A DNA stretch of 39,500 nt from contig DWVE01000031.1 of the NCBI GenBank assembly GCA_019120375.1, positions 1-39,500 of the forward strand, given 5' to 3'. This document shows positions 7,673 to 16,429 of the stretch, in pieces. The first letter of the stretch is position 1; each line of letters starts with the position of its first letter. A program made the translations under genes and the position numbers. Source of the stretch: Allofournierella_A excrementavium (GTDB lineage Bacteria; Bacillota; Clostridia; Oscillospirales; Ruminococcaceae). The notes under the pieces are model-generated. The model searched no databases, was not told the DNA's origin, and saw only the letters and a list, made by a program, of their open reading frames with translations.

Positions 7673-9541
7673 CTATCCTTTGTAGTTGCCGTTCTCGGAG
7701 AACTCCAGCGCCCAGGCCATCAGGCCGAAGGGCTCGTTGAGCTCGTCGTTCTCAAAGCGGAAACGGGCTTTGTCCACCCGCTTGATGCGCAGCTTGCCGT
7801 GCAGGGTCTTGGTGGTGCTGTCGTTGGAGTAGGTGAACTTGGAGTAGCACCAGCGCCGGTAGCTGAGATACCGCGCCTTGCGCTCCTCCTTGCGCACCAG
7901 ACGCCAGCTGCCCCGCTTCTGGGCCCACACCGCCACGCTGGTGGCCGCCGCCGGGGTGAGCTGCAGCGCGAAGCGGCAGAAGCTCTTGTTTTTGTAGAAC
8001 AGCTTGCCGCCCAGGTCCGGCGTCTCCCACACCGCGCGGATGGGCGCGCCGTCGTCGTTGTAGCTCTCGGGCATGGAAGTGTCGGAATAGAACCGGAACA
8101 CCCCGCCCTCGGCGTCGCCGAAAAACAGCGCGTCGCCGTCGGTCCAGATGCTCACGGCAGGCAGGCCGGTGCGGTAAAAGCAGGCGTACTGCCGGGTGCT
8201 GTACGGCTCGCCGCTGCGCACCCCCAGGTCCTGCATGCCGTCCAGGATGTAGGCCTTGCCGTTGAGGCACAGCCAGTAAAGGTCCCGGTGCACCGCCGCC
8301 GAGGCCGCCTCCAGCCCCGTTTCTTTGGTGAGCGCGCCGTTCACGTAGTAGCTGCGGTTCTGGCTGTAACGCTCGCCGCTGATGTCGCTGGGGGTGACGG
8401 CGTAGATGCCCAGCGCCGTGAGGAACACCGGCTCCGAGGCGAGATAGGCAAAGCTGCCCTTGGCCACCGCGCCGGGCCCCTGCAGCGTGTTCACGATGGG
8501 GAAGGCGGGCTCGTCGTCCACCAGATCGCCCCGCCGCAGGATGACGTTGCGCTCGGTCTCGCCCGCGTCCTTGTGGGCGGCCAGGTAGTTCTCGATGACC
8601 GAGTAGCCCATCACCGCCCCCGCGCCGCCGCCCAGCACCGAGTAGCCGGTGTCCGGCCAGTAGGTGCCGTCGTTCTGGCCGCTAAACCAGTCATAGTTGG
8701 GGAATTCCCCGTTGCCGGACAAAAACAGCCGGTCCGCCGCGCCGCCTACGCCGAACAGCGCGCCCACGTCGCACTTGTTGATGCGGTCGGCATAGCCCGC
8801 CACCGTGCGGGCGGCGGTGATCTCCACGTTGTCCTCGCCGGTGACCGGGCTCTTGCCGGGGGCCGTTTCAAAGGTCACCTGCCCTGCCTCCCGGTCCACC
8901 GTGAAGTCCTCGCCCTCGGTCAGCTCCCGCCACTCGCCGGTCTTTTCCAAAAGGCGGGCGGTCACCGGCGTCTCGTCCAGGCCCGAAAAGCTCATGCAAT
9001 AGACGGTGTCCGCCTCGGTGCCGGCAAAGCGCTCGGTGAATTTGGGCTGCAAAAGGTTCAGCGGCTCGTACTGCACGCCGCCCCCCGCCGGGGGCCGGGC
9101 GATGGTGAACAGCGGCACCTTGGCCAGACCGGCGGCGGGCTGCACCGTCTCGCCGTCGTACACCAGCAGCGCCTTGCCGTCGGCGATGAACAGCCGCCCG
9201 TCCAAAAGCCAGCTGCGGCTGGCGGAATCCGCCATGCCCTCGTACACCTGCTCGGGCTCGGCCTGCCAGTCGCGGCTGGTGCGGAAAAGCGCGCCGCCCG
9301 CGTGCACCAGCGCCTCATCCTTGAAAAAGTGGCAGCCGTGCACCGCGCCGGAAAGGGTGGCGATGCGCTGGTAGCCCATGCACTTGCGCACCTTGCCGGG
9401 CACGTCCCGGATCATGTTGTCGCCGCAGGGGCTCTGCTCCTTGGCCACATTGCCGGGGTCGTTGGTCATGTCCACGCCCAGCAGCCGGTCCACATGCAAA
9501 ACGCTGCGGGACGGCTGGGCGGGCACTGAAAACCGGGCCAT
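7673..9541 (-). CDS. Large tail-hub / tail-stabilisation type phage protein
   Basis: 622 aa, rich in beta strands with repeated short sheets such as 'GGALFRTS', 'DGRLFIADGKALLVYDGE' and 'GDALFFGDAEGGVFRFY', which suggests a propeller fold. Length and position after portal and adaptor match podoviral tail hub proteins (T7 gp12 or P22 gp10 role), but identity is inferred from context. It ends with TAG, which shows that TAG is a working stop in this DNA. The ATG is 1 base downstream of the previous stop. No signal peptide is visible. Confidence 0.6.
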   Translation of the reverse strand: MARFSVPAQPSRSVLHVDRLLGVDMTNDPGNVAKEQSPCGDNMIRDVPGKVRKCMGYQRIATLSGAVHGCHFFKDEALVHAGGALFRTSRDWQAEPEQVYEGMADSASRSWLLDGRLFIADGKALLVYDGETVQPAAGLAKVPLFTIARPPAGGGVQYEPLNLLQPKFTERFAGTEADTVYCMSFSGLDETPVTARLLEKTGEWRELTEGEDFTVDREAGQVTFETAPGKSPVTGEDNVEITAARTVAGYADRINKCDVGALFGVGGAADRLFLSGNGEFPNYDWFSGQNDGTYWPDTGYSVLGGGAGAVMGYSVIENYLAAHKDAGETERNVILRRGDLVDDEPAFPIVNTLQGPGAVAKGSFAYLASEPVFLTALGIYAVTPSDISGERYSQNRSYYVNGALTKETGLEAASAAVHRDLYWLCLNGKAYILDGMQDLGVRSGEPYSTRQYACFYRTGLPAVSIWTDGDALFFGDAEGGVFRFYSDTSMPESYNDDGAPIRAVWETPDLGGKLFYKNKSFCRFALQLTPAAATSVAVWAQKRGSWRLVRKEERKARYLSYRRWCYSKFTYSNDSTTKTLHGKLRIKRVDKARFRFENDELNEPFGLMAWALEFSENGNYKG

Positions 9542-9542
9542 C

Positions 9543-10151
9543 TCACCACCACCCCGTGGCGCAGGTGAACTGGCCGCCCACCTCGCCGGTGTCCGCCCGC
9601 TGGAGCAGGCTGAAGGCCACCTCGAATTCGTTGCGGTACATGGTGGCCAGGGTGATGTCGTCGTCCTTGTAGAGCTGGCTGGCCATGTAGAGGGGCAGCA
9701 GCACCGCCACCTCCGGGTCCAGGGGCAGCTCCTGGTCGTCCGCCGTGGCGTGGGTCACCGGCTGGGGCCAGGCGTTGTAATAGAGCACCATCCTGCTCTC
9801 CGGCTGGTTTGTCAGCACAAGATACCGCCCGGCCACCAGCTTCGCCCCCCGCACCGGCACCGGCGCGCCCGCCTCGTCGAAGGCGTACACCTCCAGCTGC
9901 TCGATGCGGTAGAGGTCGGGCGCGGCCGTTTTCAGGTCCACGGTGCGGGTCTCGCCCGCCGCGCCCGGCTCCAGTTCCAGGCACCGGCGCAGATATTTGC
10001 CCGCGGTGCACAAAAGCTGCAGCCCCTCGTTGGCCGCCTGGGGCATGGCGTTGATGTACTCGCTGACGCTGTCGTCCGCCTCGTTGATGGTCAGGCCCTC
10101 GGCGCTGAACATCTTCTGCAGCGTGGCCAGCTTCACTTCCTTCCAGGTCAC
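9543..10151 (-). CDS. Phage head-tail adaptor-type protein
   Basis: 202 aa. A helical start ('LATLQKMF', then 'SVSEYINAMPQAANEGLQLL') is followed by a central beta domain and a helical end ('DPEVAVLLPLYMASQLYKDDD', 'MYRNEFEVAFSLL'). This is the arrangement of adaptor proteins that sit under the portal in short-tailed phages. The start is GTG at 10151, overlapping the portal stop as GTGA, with AAGGAGG 9 bases upstream. It is the only adaptor candidate in the operon. The assignment rests mostly on position. Confidence 0.55.
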   Translation of the reverse strand: MTWKEVKLATLQKMFSAEGLTINEADDSVSEYINAMPQAANEGLQLLCTAGKYLRRCLELEPGAAGETRTVDLKTAAPDLYRIEQLEVYAFDEAGAPVPVRGAKLVAGRYLVLTNQPESRMVLYYNAWPQPVTHATADDQELPLDPEVAVLLPLYMASQLYKDDDITLATMYRNEFEVAFSLLQRADTGEVGGQFTCATGWW

Positions 10152-12043
10152 AGCACGCTCCCTCCTTTCCCGGGCAAAGCGCTCTCCTGCGCCTGCCCGC
10201 CCTGTTCCTTTTCCAGCTGCTGGCCCACGCTGGCCTTCATGGCCTCGGCGTGGGGATAGCCGGTCTCGGCCAGCAGCGTCCACAGCCGGTAGAGGCTGGC
10301 CGTCTCTCCCAGCGGCCCGAAGGCTCCCGCCTGATACTTCTGGTCGATCATGGTCCAGAGGGTCTCGCGGTTGGCGGCGAGATTCGAGGCCGGGTCCACA
10401 TCGAACAGGAACTCATCGTTCCAGTAGAGCTGGCCCGCCGCGTCCCGCTTCAAAAACTCGTAGCGGTCAAAATGGGCGTACTCCACCGTGCCGTCCGGCC
10501 CGCGCAGGGTCATGGGATAGGGCTCGTCGGCGTAGGCCAGCATGAACTGGAACATCAGCTTGTAGAGCCGTGCGTAGGCCTGGTTCTTCATCTCCCGCTT
10601 GGACTGCAGCCGCCCCGCCGACTGATTGGCGGAGAACTGCTTGGCGGTGCCGCTGGTGGCGGAAGCGTCGTATTTGCCCTGGAATGCGTCGGTGATGCCC
10701 AGGGTGCTCTTGGCCCAGCTGTAATTGACTTCCAGCATCTGCTGGTCGCGGCTGGTGTCCGGCTGGATGTTCAGCACGCTGATGAGGGCCTTGTCCGCCG
10801 GGTTTTTCAGCCGGATGATCTTCAGCTCCCGGTCGGTGGTCTCGATGTTCACCCCCTGAGGCAGGGTGACGTAGCTGCCGCCCTTCAGCAGCTTTTCCTG
10901 AATTTTGGTGCCGTATTTGTTGATGGCCACCTGCTGGTCCTCCACCGCGTCCACGTCGCTGGCCCCCAGCAGCTGGCCGAAGAGACGCACGTTGCGCCGC
11001 AGCACCAGCGGATAGGTCCCGGGGCTGTATGCGGGCACCACAGTGGGCTGCACTTCGCCCGGCATCAGGATGATCTCGCCGGTGACCTCGTCCCGCTGCA
11101 AAGTGCCGTCCGGGTTCACCACCGGCTGCGCCGGGCCCTCGCTCACCGCTGCCAGCACCTCGCCGCCGGGCAGGGTCACGTCCCGGGGCAGGGCCTGCAC
11201 GCGCACCGGCTCACTGCGGGCGCTTTTCGCCCCGCACACCGGGCAGCGGGCGGCCTTGCCGCCCCGGGGCGGGTCCACCGTGGCGCCGCACCCGGCGCAC
11301 ACCCACTGGCGGCGGCTCTGGTAGTCCTCCATGTCCTCCAGGGTCACGTCCCCCACCCAGCTGAAGCACCCCACGCCCCCCGCGCTGTTGCGGTAATAGG
11401 CGATGTTCTGGGTCACAAGGCCCTCCACGGAGCTTTCCTCCGCCGCCGTGCGGGCGGCCACGTCGCTCTCCCCCTCCTCCGGCAGCCGCACGCCGTAGCG
11501 CTTTTCCAGCGCGCGGCGGCTCTGGCTCACCAGCACGAAGAGGTAGTCCATCTTTTCCAGGTCATACACGCCCGGCTGGGGGATGACCTGCTTGGGGTGC
11601 CGCAGCTCCACCGAGAGGTCGCCCATCTGGCAGTGGAATCCCCCTTCGGGGTCCCACTCCACGTGCCAGAAGTCGCCGCCCTGGATGGGCACCGTGCGCT
11701 CCTGCTCGTCGTTCATCTCCTTGAAGTTGCGCTGGCGTATCTGGGCCAGCAGCATGGCCTCGATCTTTTTGGCCAGCTGCCGGTCCTCCGGGTGCACCGC
11801 GGTGACCCGGGGCTGGGGGATGCTGGCGTCCACCTGGCTCTCGATGAGCTCGTAGATGATGTTGCGCACGTTGCCCGCCGCCTTGGCCGCGCCGCCCCCC
11901 GCCGCCGGGATGTGGCGGGTGCCCTTGTAGCAGTCCTCCCGGCGGTCCATCCTCTCGCGCTTTTCCGCGTACTGGCGGCGGGCGTCGTCCAGGCGGGCCT
12001 GCCAGAAGGCGCGGCGCTTCTTTTCCTGTCCTTTGTCCTTCAT
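10148..12043 (-). CDS. Phage portal protein with an internal zinc-ribbon insert
   Basis: 631 aa. The helical N-terminus, the 'NIIYELIESQVDASIPQPRV' region, a long central domain and a C-terminal helical region fit large portals of short-tailed phages. The portal forms the dodecameric DNA gate at one capsid vertex. An unusual insert carries four cysteines as two CxxC knuckles (Cys249/252 and Cys267/270), a clear zinc ribbon, just after 'MEDYQSRRQW'. The ATG follows GGAGGTG. The gene comes after the capsid gene, whereas most phages place the portal before scaffold and capsid. Confidence 0.78.
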   Translation of the reverse strand: MKDKGQEKKRRAFWQARLDDARRQYAEKRERMDRREDCYKGTRHIPAAGGGAAKAAGNVRNIIYELIESQVDASIPQPRVTAVHPEDRQLAKKIEAMLLAQIRQRNFKEMNDEQERTVPIQGGDFWHVEWDPEGGFHCQMGDLSVELRHPKQVIPQPGVYDLEKMDYLFVLVSQSRRALEKRYGVRLPEEGESDVAARTAAEESSVEGLVTQNIAYYRNSAGGVGCFSWVGDVTLEDMEDYQSRRQWVCAGCGATVDPPRGGKAARCPVCGAKSARSEPVRVQALPRDVTLPGGEVLAAVSEGPAQPVVNPDGTLQRDEVTGEIILMPGEVQPTVVPAYSPGTYPLVLRRNVRLFGQLLGASDVDAVEDQQVAINKYGTKIQEKLLKGGSYVTLPQGVNIETTDRELKIIRLKNPADKALISVLNIQPDTSRDQQMLEVNYSWAKSTLGITDAFQGKYDASATSGTAKQFSANQSAGRLQSKREMKNQAYARLYKLMFQFMLAYADEPYPMTLRGPDGTVEYAHFDRYEFLKRDAAGQLYWNDEFLFDVDPASNLAANRETLWTMIDQKYQAGAFGPLGETASLYRLWTLLAETGYPHAEAMKASVGQQLEKEQGGQAQESALPGKGGSVL

Positions 12044-12060
12044 CGTTCACCTCCGTGCAA

Positions 12061-12088
12061 GCGGCGGGGCGCTTTTGCGCCCCGCCGC
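12061..12088 (-). promoter_or_regulatory. Intercistronic hairpin between capsid and portal genes
   Basis: A perfect 12-bp GC stem (12061-12072 with 12077-12088) with a 4-base loop lies in the 63-base gap after the capsid stop. No T run follows on the minus strand, so it is probably an RNA-stabilising or partial-attenuation element that keeps capsid mRNA more abundant than portal mRNA. Confidence 0.65.
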
Positions 12089-12106
12089 ACCGTTGGAAAT
12101 GGGGCT

Positions 12107-13108
12107 TTACGCGGTGAGCTCGGTGCCCTCCACACCCTCGCCGCAGATGGCGATGCAGCGCCAGTTGTTGAAGCCCGCGCCGAAGCGGGCGCGGCCCTTG
12201 ATGACATTGGCGTCGGTGTTCATGTCGATGTCGCTGCGCACGCTCAGGGGCACGCGGTCCAGCCAGGGCAGGCACTCATAGTTGTCCTTGAACTGGCTGT
12301 CCATCAGCAGGAAGTAGGGCTTGCCGCCGATGGCAGTGGGCAGGTACGGCCAGACGATGACGTTCCACAGCCCGCACTGGAAGTTGAGGGCGTTGCTGGA
12401 GGTGTTGGGGTCCAGATCGCTGCCCACCACAGCCAGCACCGCGCGCTTGAGGCTGCCCACGTTGGGGATGATGATGGTGTCGGGGGCCACGTTCAGCAGG
12501 TTGCCGTCGTCGTCGGTGAAAGCCTGCATCTTCTCCTGCACCGCGTCCAGCATCTCGGTGGAAAAGGCGCCCTTGAAGCGGTTGGACTGGGTCATGCCCT
12601 TTTTGGTGATGCTGGGATGGGCGGTGTTGAACAGGGACACACCGTCGGCGCTGGTGGTGGAATAGGTCTTGCCGCCGAACTTCACGGAGTTCTCCAGACC
12701 GCCGGACACCAGGCTGGCGGCGAACTTCTCGCGGGTGCGGTTGTAGCTGGTGGTGAAGATGTTGGCGCGGCGGCGCACCTTGCCGATCTTGGCGTCCTCC
12801 ACCATCTCCTGGGTGACCTCAAAGCTGGACTTCCAGGTGGTGGGCTCGATGACCTTGGAGTAGCCCTCCCGCATGCTGATCTTGGGGTAGGCGCCGTTCT
12901 CGCCCACGTCGGCGAAGTCGCCCAGGCTCGTCTCGCTGGTGTACTTCTCGGCGTAGTTCTTGGTGGTGTCCATGCTGAACACCTTGTCCACGGCGCTGAA
13001 CTGCTGGAATGCCTCCACGCCGCTCTCGATCATGGCCTTGATGGGGGCCTGGCTCTTGCCGAACACCGAGTCGGCAACGCCGGACCCCTGACTGAAGATG
13101 ATGCTCAT
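12107..13108 (-). CDS. Major capsid protein (HK97-fold type)
   Basis: 333 aa. The N-terminal helix contains 'MIESGVEAFQQFSAVDKVF'. The E-loop/P-domain region includes 'DFADVGENGAYPKISMREGY' and 'KSSFEVTQEMVED', and the C-terminal axial domain includes 'PDTIIIPNVGS', a pattern seen in Mu-like and related Firmicute phage capsid proteins. It sits directly after scaffold and decoration-like genes. The ATG follows AAGGAGAGGGAG. No N-terminal processed delta domain is evident, consistent with a separate scaffold gene. Confidence 0.82.
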   Translation of the reverse strand: MSIIFSQGSGVADSVFGKSQAPIKAMIESGVEAFQQFSAVDKVFSMDTTKNYAEKYTSETSLGDFADVGENGAYPKISMREGYSKVIEPTTWKSSFEVTQEMVEDAKIGKVRRRANIFTTSYNRTREKFAASLVSGGLENSVKFGGKTYSTTSADGVSLFNTAHPSITKKGMTQSNRFKGAFSTEMLDAVQEKMQAFTDDDGNLLNVAPDTIIIPNVGSLKRAVLAVVGSDLDPNTSSNALNFQCGLWNVIVWPYLPTAIGGKPYFLLMDSQFKDNYECLPWLDRVPLSVRSDIDMNTDANVIKGRARFGAGFNNWRCIAICGEGVEGTELTA

Positions 13109-13126
13109 ACTCTCCCTCTCCTTTCC

Positions 13127-13510
13127 TTACACAGAAGCTGCCGCAGGCTCGAAGTAGCCCCGCACCAGGGTGCCGCCGTCGGCCCAGGTCACGGTGAAGG
13201 GGCCGTTCGCGGTGGTGGTCACGCCGTCGGCGGTCTCGTTCAGCTGCAGGGTGGTGCCCACCTTGTCGGCGGCCACCGCGCCGGAGGCCTCGGTCTCAAA
13301 GATGGTGGTGGGCAGCGCGCGGATGACCGGGTAATCGCCGTCCTCCCGCTTGACGCCTGCCACGATGCAGGCGGGCTTTTCCGCCGCGCCGCACTTGGCC
13401 AGCTTGCCGGAGGCCAGTTTGGCGGCGCTGCCCGCGGTCAGTTCCTCGGAACCGGGCAGATACTCAAAGGGCTCCACGTCGCCGATGGCCCGCTTGTAGA
13501 TACGAAACAT
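13127..13510 (-). CDS. Small beta-rich protein, probable capsid decoration protein
   Basis: 127 aa. It is Ala/Gly/Thr-rich, beta-strand-rich, soluble, with an N-terminal 'MFRIYKRAIGDVEPFEYLPG' and a C-terminal 'VTWADGGTLVRGYFEP'. Size and place between scaffold and capsid genes match decoration or head-fibre proteins that bind the outside of HK97-type shells. No specific family is recognised, so the role comes from context. The start at 13510 lies 4 bases after the scaffold stop with GGAGTGTGAG upstream. Confidence 0.6.
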   Translation of the reverse strand: MFRIYKRAIGDVEPFEYLPGSEELTAGSAAKLASGKLAKCGAAEKPACIVAGVKREDGDYPVIRALPTTIFETEASGAVAADKVGTTLQLNETADGVTTTANGPFTVTWADGGTLVRGYFEPAAASV

Positions 13511-13514
13511 GCTC

Positions 13515-14081
13515 TCACACTCCTTGTTTGTAGCTGCGGTGGAAGGCCGCGATCTGGGCGCGGGTCCACCGGGGATTGTACTGGCGATAGTTGCGGATGA
13601 TCTCGTCGGTGAGGCCGTCCTCCGCCGCCTGGCCGCCGCCCACCGGGGCCAGATGCTCCTTGGCGCGCACGTCGTTGATGGCCGCCTGCCGGGCCGCGGC
13701 CGCCTGCTGGCGGCCCAGCCGGTCAAAGCAGGCCAGCTTGTAGGCGTCGCTGATGGTCATGCCGCTCTTCACCAGCTTGTCAAAGTGGCTGAACTCCGGC
13801 TGGGTGCGCAGGTCCGCCAGGCTCTTCACCGCCGGGTCCACCGACTCGATGATGCGCAGCTGCTCGTCCAGCAGCCGCCGGCCCCGGGCCAGCTGCTGCT
13901 CCAGGGCGAACTGGGCCAGCGGCGTGCCCGGCAGTTCCTGCGCCGGGGCCTGTTCTTCCCAGCCCTCCGCCGGGGCCTGCCCCTCCCCGCACTCCGCCGG
14001 GGCCGCGGCGGCAGGCAGTGGGCTTTCCGCCTCAGCGGCGGGCGTCTCCTGTTCCGGCAGGGCGCGCTCTTCGCTCTCCAT
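13515..14081 (-). CDS. Phage scaffolding protein
   Basis: 188 aa. The first ~60 residues are an acidic, Ala/Pro/Glu-rich disordered region. The middle is coiled coil ('LAQFALEQQLARGRRLLDEQLR'-like heptads around residues 55-80). The C-terminal part has 'TQPEFSHFDKLVKSGMTISDAYKLA', the shape shared by many Firmicute phage scaffold proteins. It would guide procapsid assembly and leave before maturation. It follows terminase genes and precedes the decoration and capsid genes, the normal place for a scaffold. AAGGAGGAG lies upstream of the ATG. Confidence 0.72.
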   Translation of the reverse strand: MESEERALPEQETPAAEAESPLPAAAAPAECGEGQAPAEGWEEQAPAQELPGTPLAQFALEQQLARGRRLLDEQLRIIESVDPAVKSLADLRTQPEFSHFDKLVKSGMTISDAYKLACFDRLGRQQAAAARQAAINDVRAKEHLAPVGGGQAAEDGLTDEIIRNYRQYNPRWTRAQIAAFHRSYKQGV

Positions 14082-14111
14082 GAACTCTCCTCCTTTCCCT
14101 CTTTGCCCGCA

Positions 14112-14240
14112 TCACTGCTTGCCCTTGGCCTGCGCACCGGCGCGCAGGTCGCCGCCCTTGGCCTTCACCGGCTTTTTGCCGGGGCAGACCTTGGGGGCCT
14201 TCACCATCTGACCGCTCTTGTTGTTGATCTCCAGCTTCAT
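14112..14240 (-). CDS. Very small basic protein of unknown function
   Basis: 42 aa, strongly basic (many Lys, few acidic residues) with one Cys and a Gly/Lys-rich tail. The start at 14240 overlaps the preceding zinc-ribbon stop as ATGA and has GGAGGTG 6-12 bases upstream, which is good evidence that it is translated. Charge and size suggest nucleic-acid binding. No family is recognised. Confidence 0.6.
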   Translation of the reverse strand: MKLEINNKSGQMVKAPKVCPGKKPVKAKGGDLRAGAQAKGKQ

Positions 14241-14404
14241 CCTTTCACCTCCTTTCGTTTGGCTTCGCCTGTCTGCTTTTCCGCCATCACCCGCCCGGCG
14301 GCGGGGCAGCGGCGGTTGCGGCAGGCCAGCCGCAGCACCGCGCCCTGAGGGCCTGCGGTGCGGCTCTGCACCGTCATTTCGATGCCGCACTGGGGGCAGC
14401 GCAT
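14237..14404 (-). CDS. Small zinc-ribbon protein downstream of terminase (Com-like)
   Basis: 55 aa. Residues 3-6 are CPQC and residues 28-33 are CRNRRC, a zinc ribbon closely resembling the Mu Com translational-regulator type. A basic, Lys-rich tail follows. AAGGAGG sits 9 bases before the ATG, and the TGA overlaps the next ATG. In phage Mu, Com controls mod translation; no modification gene is visible here, so its job is unknown. Confidence 0.7.
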   Translation of the reverse strand: MRCPQCGIEMTVQSRTAGPQGAVLRLACRNRRCPAAGRVMAEKQTGEAKRKEVKG

Positions 14405-14428
14405 ACAACATCACCTCCTTTCCTGTTT

Positions 14429-15934
14429 TCAGCCCCACGGATCGCCGTAGCGCCGCAGAAGATAGGCCTTGCCCTCCTCGTCGGCGTTCTCATAGTCCTC
14501 ATAGAGGTCCGGCTCCCACACCGCCCGCTCCGCCTTCGCCCCGGGCGCGGCGGGGTTTTTCCACCACACGCAGAAATAGCGCAGGCTGTCCACATCGTGG
14601 GTCAGGTCGTGGGGCGTCTTTGCGTAAACGTCGGGGTTGTGCTCGTCCTTCTGGATGCGGGCAAGGCAGCGCCACAGGTTCGGCACATCCCCCAGGGTCA
14701 TGGCGGGCGCGCCTTCCGGGCCCGGGGCCAGCCACTCCTTCATGGCGGCGCACCCGGCGGCAAAATCCCGGCTGCTGCGGGTGAGCACAAGCCCTGCCTC
14801 GCTGAACAGCTGGGCGCGGCTGCGCCCGCTCTCCTGGCTGCGGTTCCACAGGTCCGGCGGGGCCAGCACCAGCTCGATGTCCTCCCCTTCGCTTTGCTCC
14901 AGCACCGCCCGCGCCGCCTGCCCGATGGTCAGGTCCGGCGCGTCGAACTCCCGGTAGACCACCGCCTTTCCTGCCTCGTCCACCGCGATCCAGTGGGCGC
15001 TGAGCATGTCCAGGCCGTAGTCGATGGCCACATAGCGGCGGGCGTTCTCTGCCGGGGGGCCCGCCTTGTGGGAAGCCTCGCTCACCTCCGGGAAGAAGGC
15101 TCCCCCCGGCACGGTGAGGGCCTCCTCCACACTGGCGGGGTACTCCTGCAGGGTGCGGTCCCGCCCCAGCGCCGCCAGGGTGCGTTTGTACCAGGCTTTG
15201 TTTCGCCTCGGGTCCGCCGACCAGGGCAGGAACAGCTTGTAAAAGCCGTTGCCCCGCCCGGTGAAAATTTCTTCGAACAGCGTGCCCCGCTTGATGGTGG
15301 AAAGGCCGATCACCCGGCCGCCCTCCGGGCGGTTCACCACCGGGAAGGCCGAGGCCCAGATCTCCCGGGCAAACTGCTGGAAGGCCCACTCGTCGATGAT
15401 GATGAGATCGGCGGTGAAGCTGCGCCCCACGCTGGGCCCGGAGGGAAACGCCTGGAACACCCCGGGCGGCGCGCCGGGAAAGCGCAGGGTGATGCGCAGG
15501 GCGGTGGTCTCGAACACCGCCCCCTGCCAGCCGGGAGGCGCGCTGGCGGCGGGCTGGGCGAACTCCGGCATGTACCGCAGCATCACCCCCAGCCGCCGCA
15601 CCAGCTCTTTCGCCTCCTCCTCCGAGCGGGAGAGGCCCACCACCGTGCGCCCCGGCCACAGCACCAGAAGCCGCGCCGCCTCCGCCAGCGCCAGCCAGGT
15701 GAAGCCCAGCTGCCGCGCCTTCAGCACCACGCAGAGGCGGTGGTCCGCGAAGGCCTTCAGCGCCTTTTTCTGCCCCGGCCAGAGGGTGAACGGAGCGATG
15801 AGGTCGGGGGCATCCTTGTCCTCGATGTGGCAGTAGTTCTCCACAAAATACACAGGGTCTCTGCGGCAGTAGTCCCGCTCCGCCTGGCGCAGCGCCGCCA
15901 GCCGGGCGGCGCTGTCAGCCTTCCCGCGCGGCAT
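14429..15934 (-). CDS. Terminase large subunit (packaging ATPase/nuclease)
   Basis: 501 aa. The ATPase part has a Walker A variant 'KARQLGFT' (residues 73-80), a Walker B 'LIIIDEWAF' with Asp181-Glu182, and a coupling motif near 'GLSTIKRG' (210-217). The nuclease part has 'YVAIDYG' with Asp305 and 'HDLTHDVDSLRYF' (442-454), giving the acidic metal-binding residues. It pumps and cuts DNA during packaging. The ATG overlaps the small-subunit gene by 20 bases. Length and motifs are complete, so the enzyme looks functional. Confidence 0.93.
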   Translation of the reverse strand: MPRGKADSAARLAALRQAERDYCRRDPVYFVENYCHIEDKDAPDLIAPFTLWPGQKKALKAFADHRLCVVLKARQLGFTWLALAEAARLLVLWPGRTVVGLSRSEEEAKELVRRLGVMLRYMPEFAQPAASAPPGWQGAVFETTALRITLRFPGAPPGVFQAFPSGPSVGRSFTADLIIIDEWAFQQFAREIWASAFPVVNRPEGGRVIGLSTIKRGTLFEEIFTGRGNGFYKLFLPWSADPRRNKAWYKRTLAALGRDRTLQEYPASVEEALTVPGGAFFPEVSEASHKAGPPAENARRYVAIDYGLDMLSAHWIAVDEAGKAVVYREFDAPDLTIGQAARAVLEQSEGEDIELVLAPPDLWNRSQESGRSRAQLFSEAGLVLTRSSRDFAAGCAAMKEWLAPGPEGAPAMTLGDVPNLWRCLARIQKDEHNPDVYAKTPHDLTHDVDSLRYFCVWWKNPAAPGAKAERAVWEPDLYEDYENADEEGKAYLLRRYGDPWG

Positions 15935-16289
15935 CGGCCTGCTCCAAACGGCGCATCAGCTTTTGCAGCAGCGCCCGGTCCCCGTCGGAAAGGCCCACCG
16001 CCCCCGGGCTCTCCGCCTCCGGCTTGTCCCCCGCGCAGTCCCGCACGAAGGTGGCCGCCCGGGTGTCGCCGTTCATGGCCTTCTGCAGCTGCACCAGCAT
16101 CATCAGCTGGTAAAGGTCCGGCTGGCCGCCCTGCTCCCGCCCCAGCTCCTCCGCCACCGTCTGCAGCACCCCGAAATCCGCCGCTCCGGCGGGCAGCGTG
16201 CGGGCCAGCAGTTCCCGGCAGATGGACCGGGCGGTGTGCTCCGCGCCCTTTTTGGCCCGGCGTTTCACCGTGCGTTTCTTTTCTTCCAT
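15915..16289 (-). CDS. Terminase small subunit
   Basis: 124 aa. A Lys/Arg-rich N-terminus ('KKRTVKRRAKKG') is followed by a helical body and an acidic end with 'LLQKLMRRLEQADAA'. Small terminase subunits recognise the DNA to be packaged and hand it to the large subunit. The start at 16289 has AGGAGG 7 bases upstream. Assignment rests on size, composition and its 20-base overlap with the large subunit; an HTH is not obvious by eye. Confidence 0.72.
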   Translation of the reverse strand: MEEKKRTVKRRAKKGAEHTARSICRELLARTLPAGAADFGVLQTVAEELGREQGGQPDLYQLMMLVQLQKAMNGDTRAATFVRDCAGDKPEAESPGAVGLSDGDRALLQKLMRRLEQADAAREG

Positions 16290-16429
16290 TCCCCTTCCTC
16301 CTTTTGCCGAAAACAGCTGGGCAGCACGCACTGCTCCCCCGCCCTGCGCCAGCGGCACCCCCGGCAGGGATCCGCCTGCGTTTGTTTCGTTTGAGCCGCG
16401 CCGCCGAACAGGGCGCGCACCGCCCGCAT
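16265..16429 (-). CDS. Small zinc-ribbon protein 2
   Basis: 54 aa. Residues 22-25 are CRGC and residues 34-39 are CVLPSC, a typical phage small zinc finger ('GC...G.CVLP.CF'). The N-terminal 12 residues could form a short amphipathic helix and the tail is basic. The ATG overlaps the previous stop as TGATG (16427-16431), and its end overlaps the terminase small gene by 25 bases. Translation is likely by coupling, as no strong own ribosome site is seen. Confidence 0.6.
   Translation of the reverse strand: MRAVRALFGGAAQTKQTQADPCRGCRWRRAGEQCVLPSCFRQKEEGEWKKRNAR

Noticed and set aside
7181..13600. Very long plus-strand open frames opposite the phage genes
   Set aside because: They are complements of well-supported minus-strand genes in GC-rich DNA, have Ala/Gly/Arg/His-rich compositions, and lack ribosome sites.
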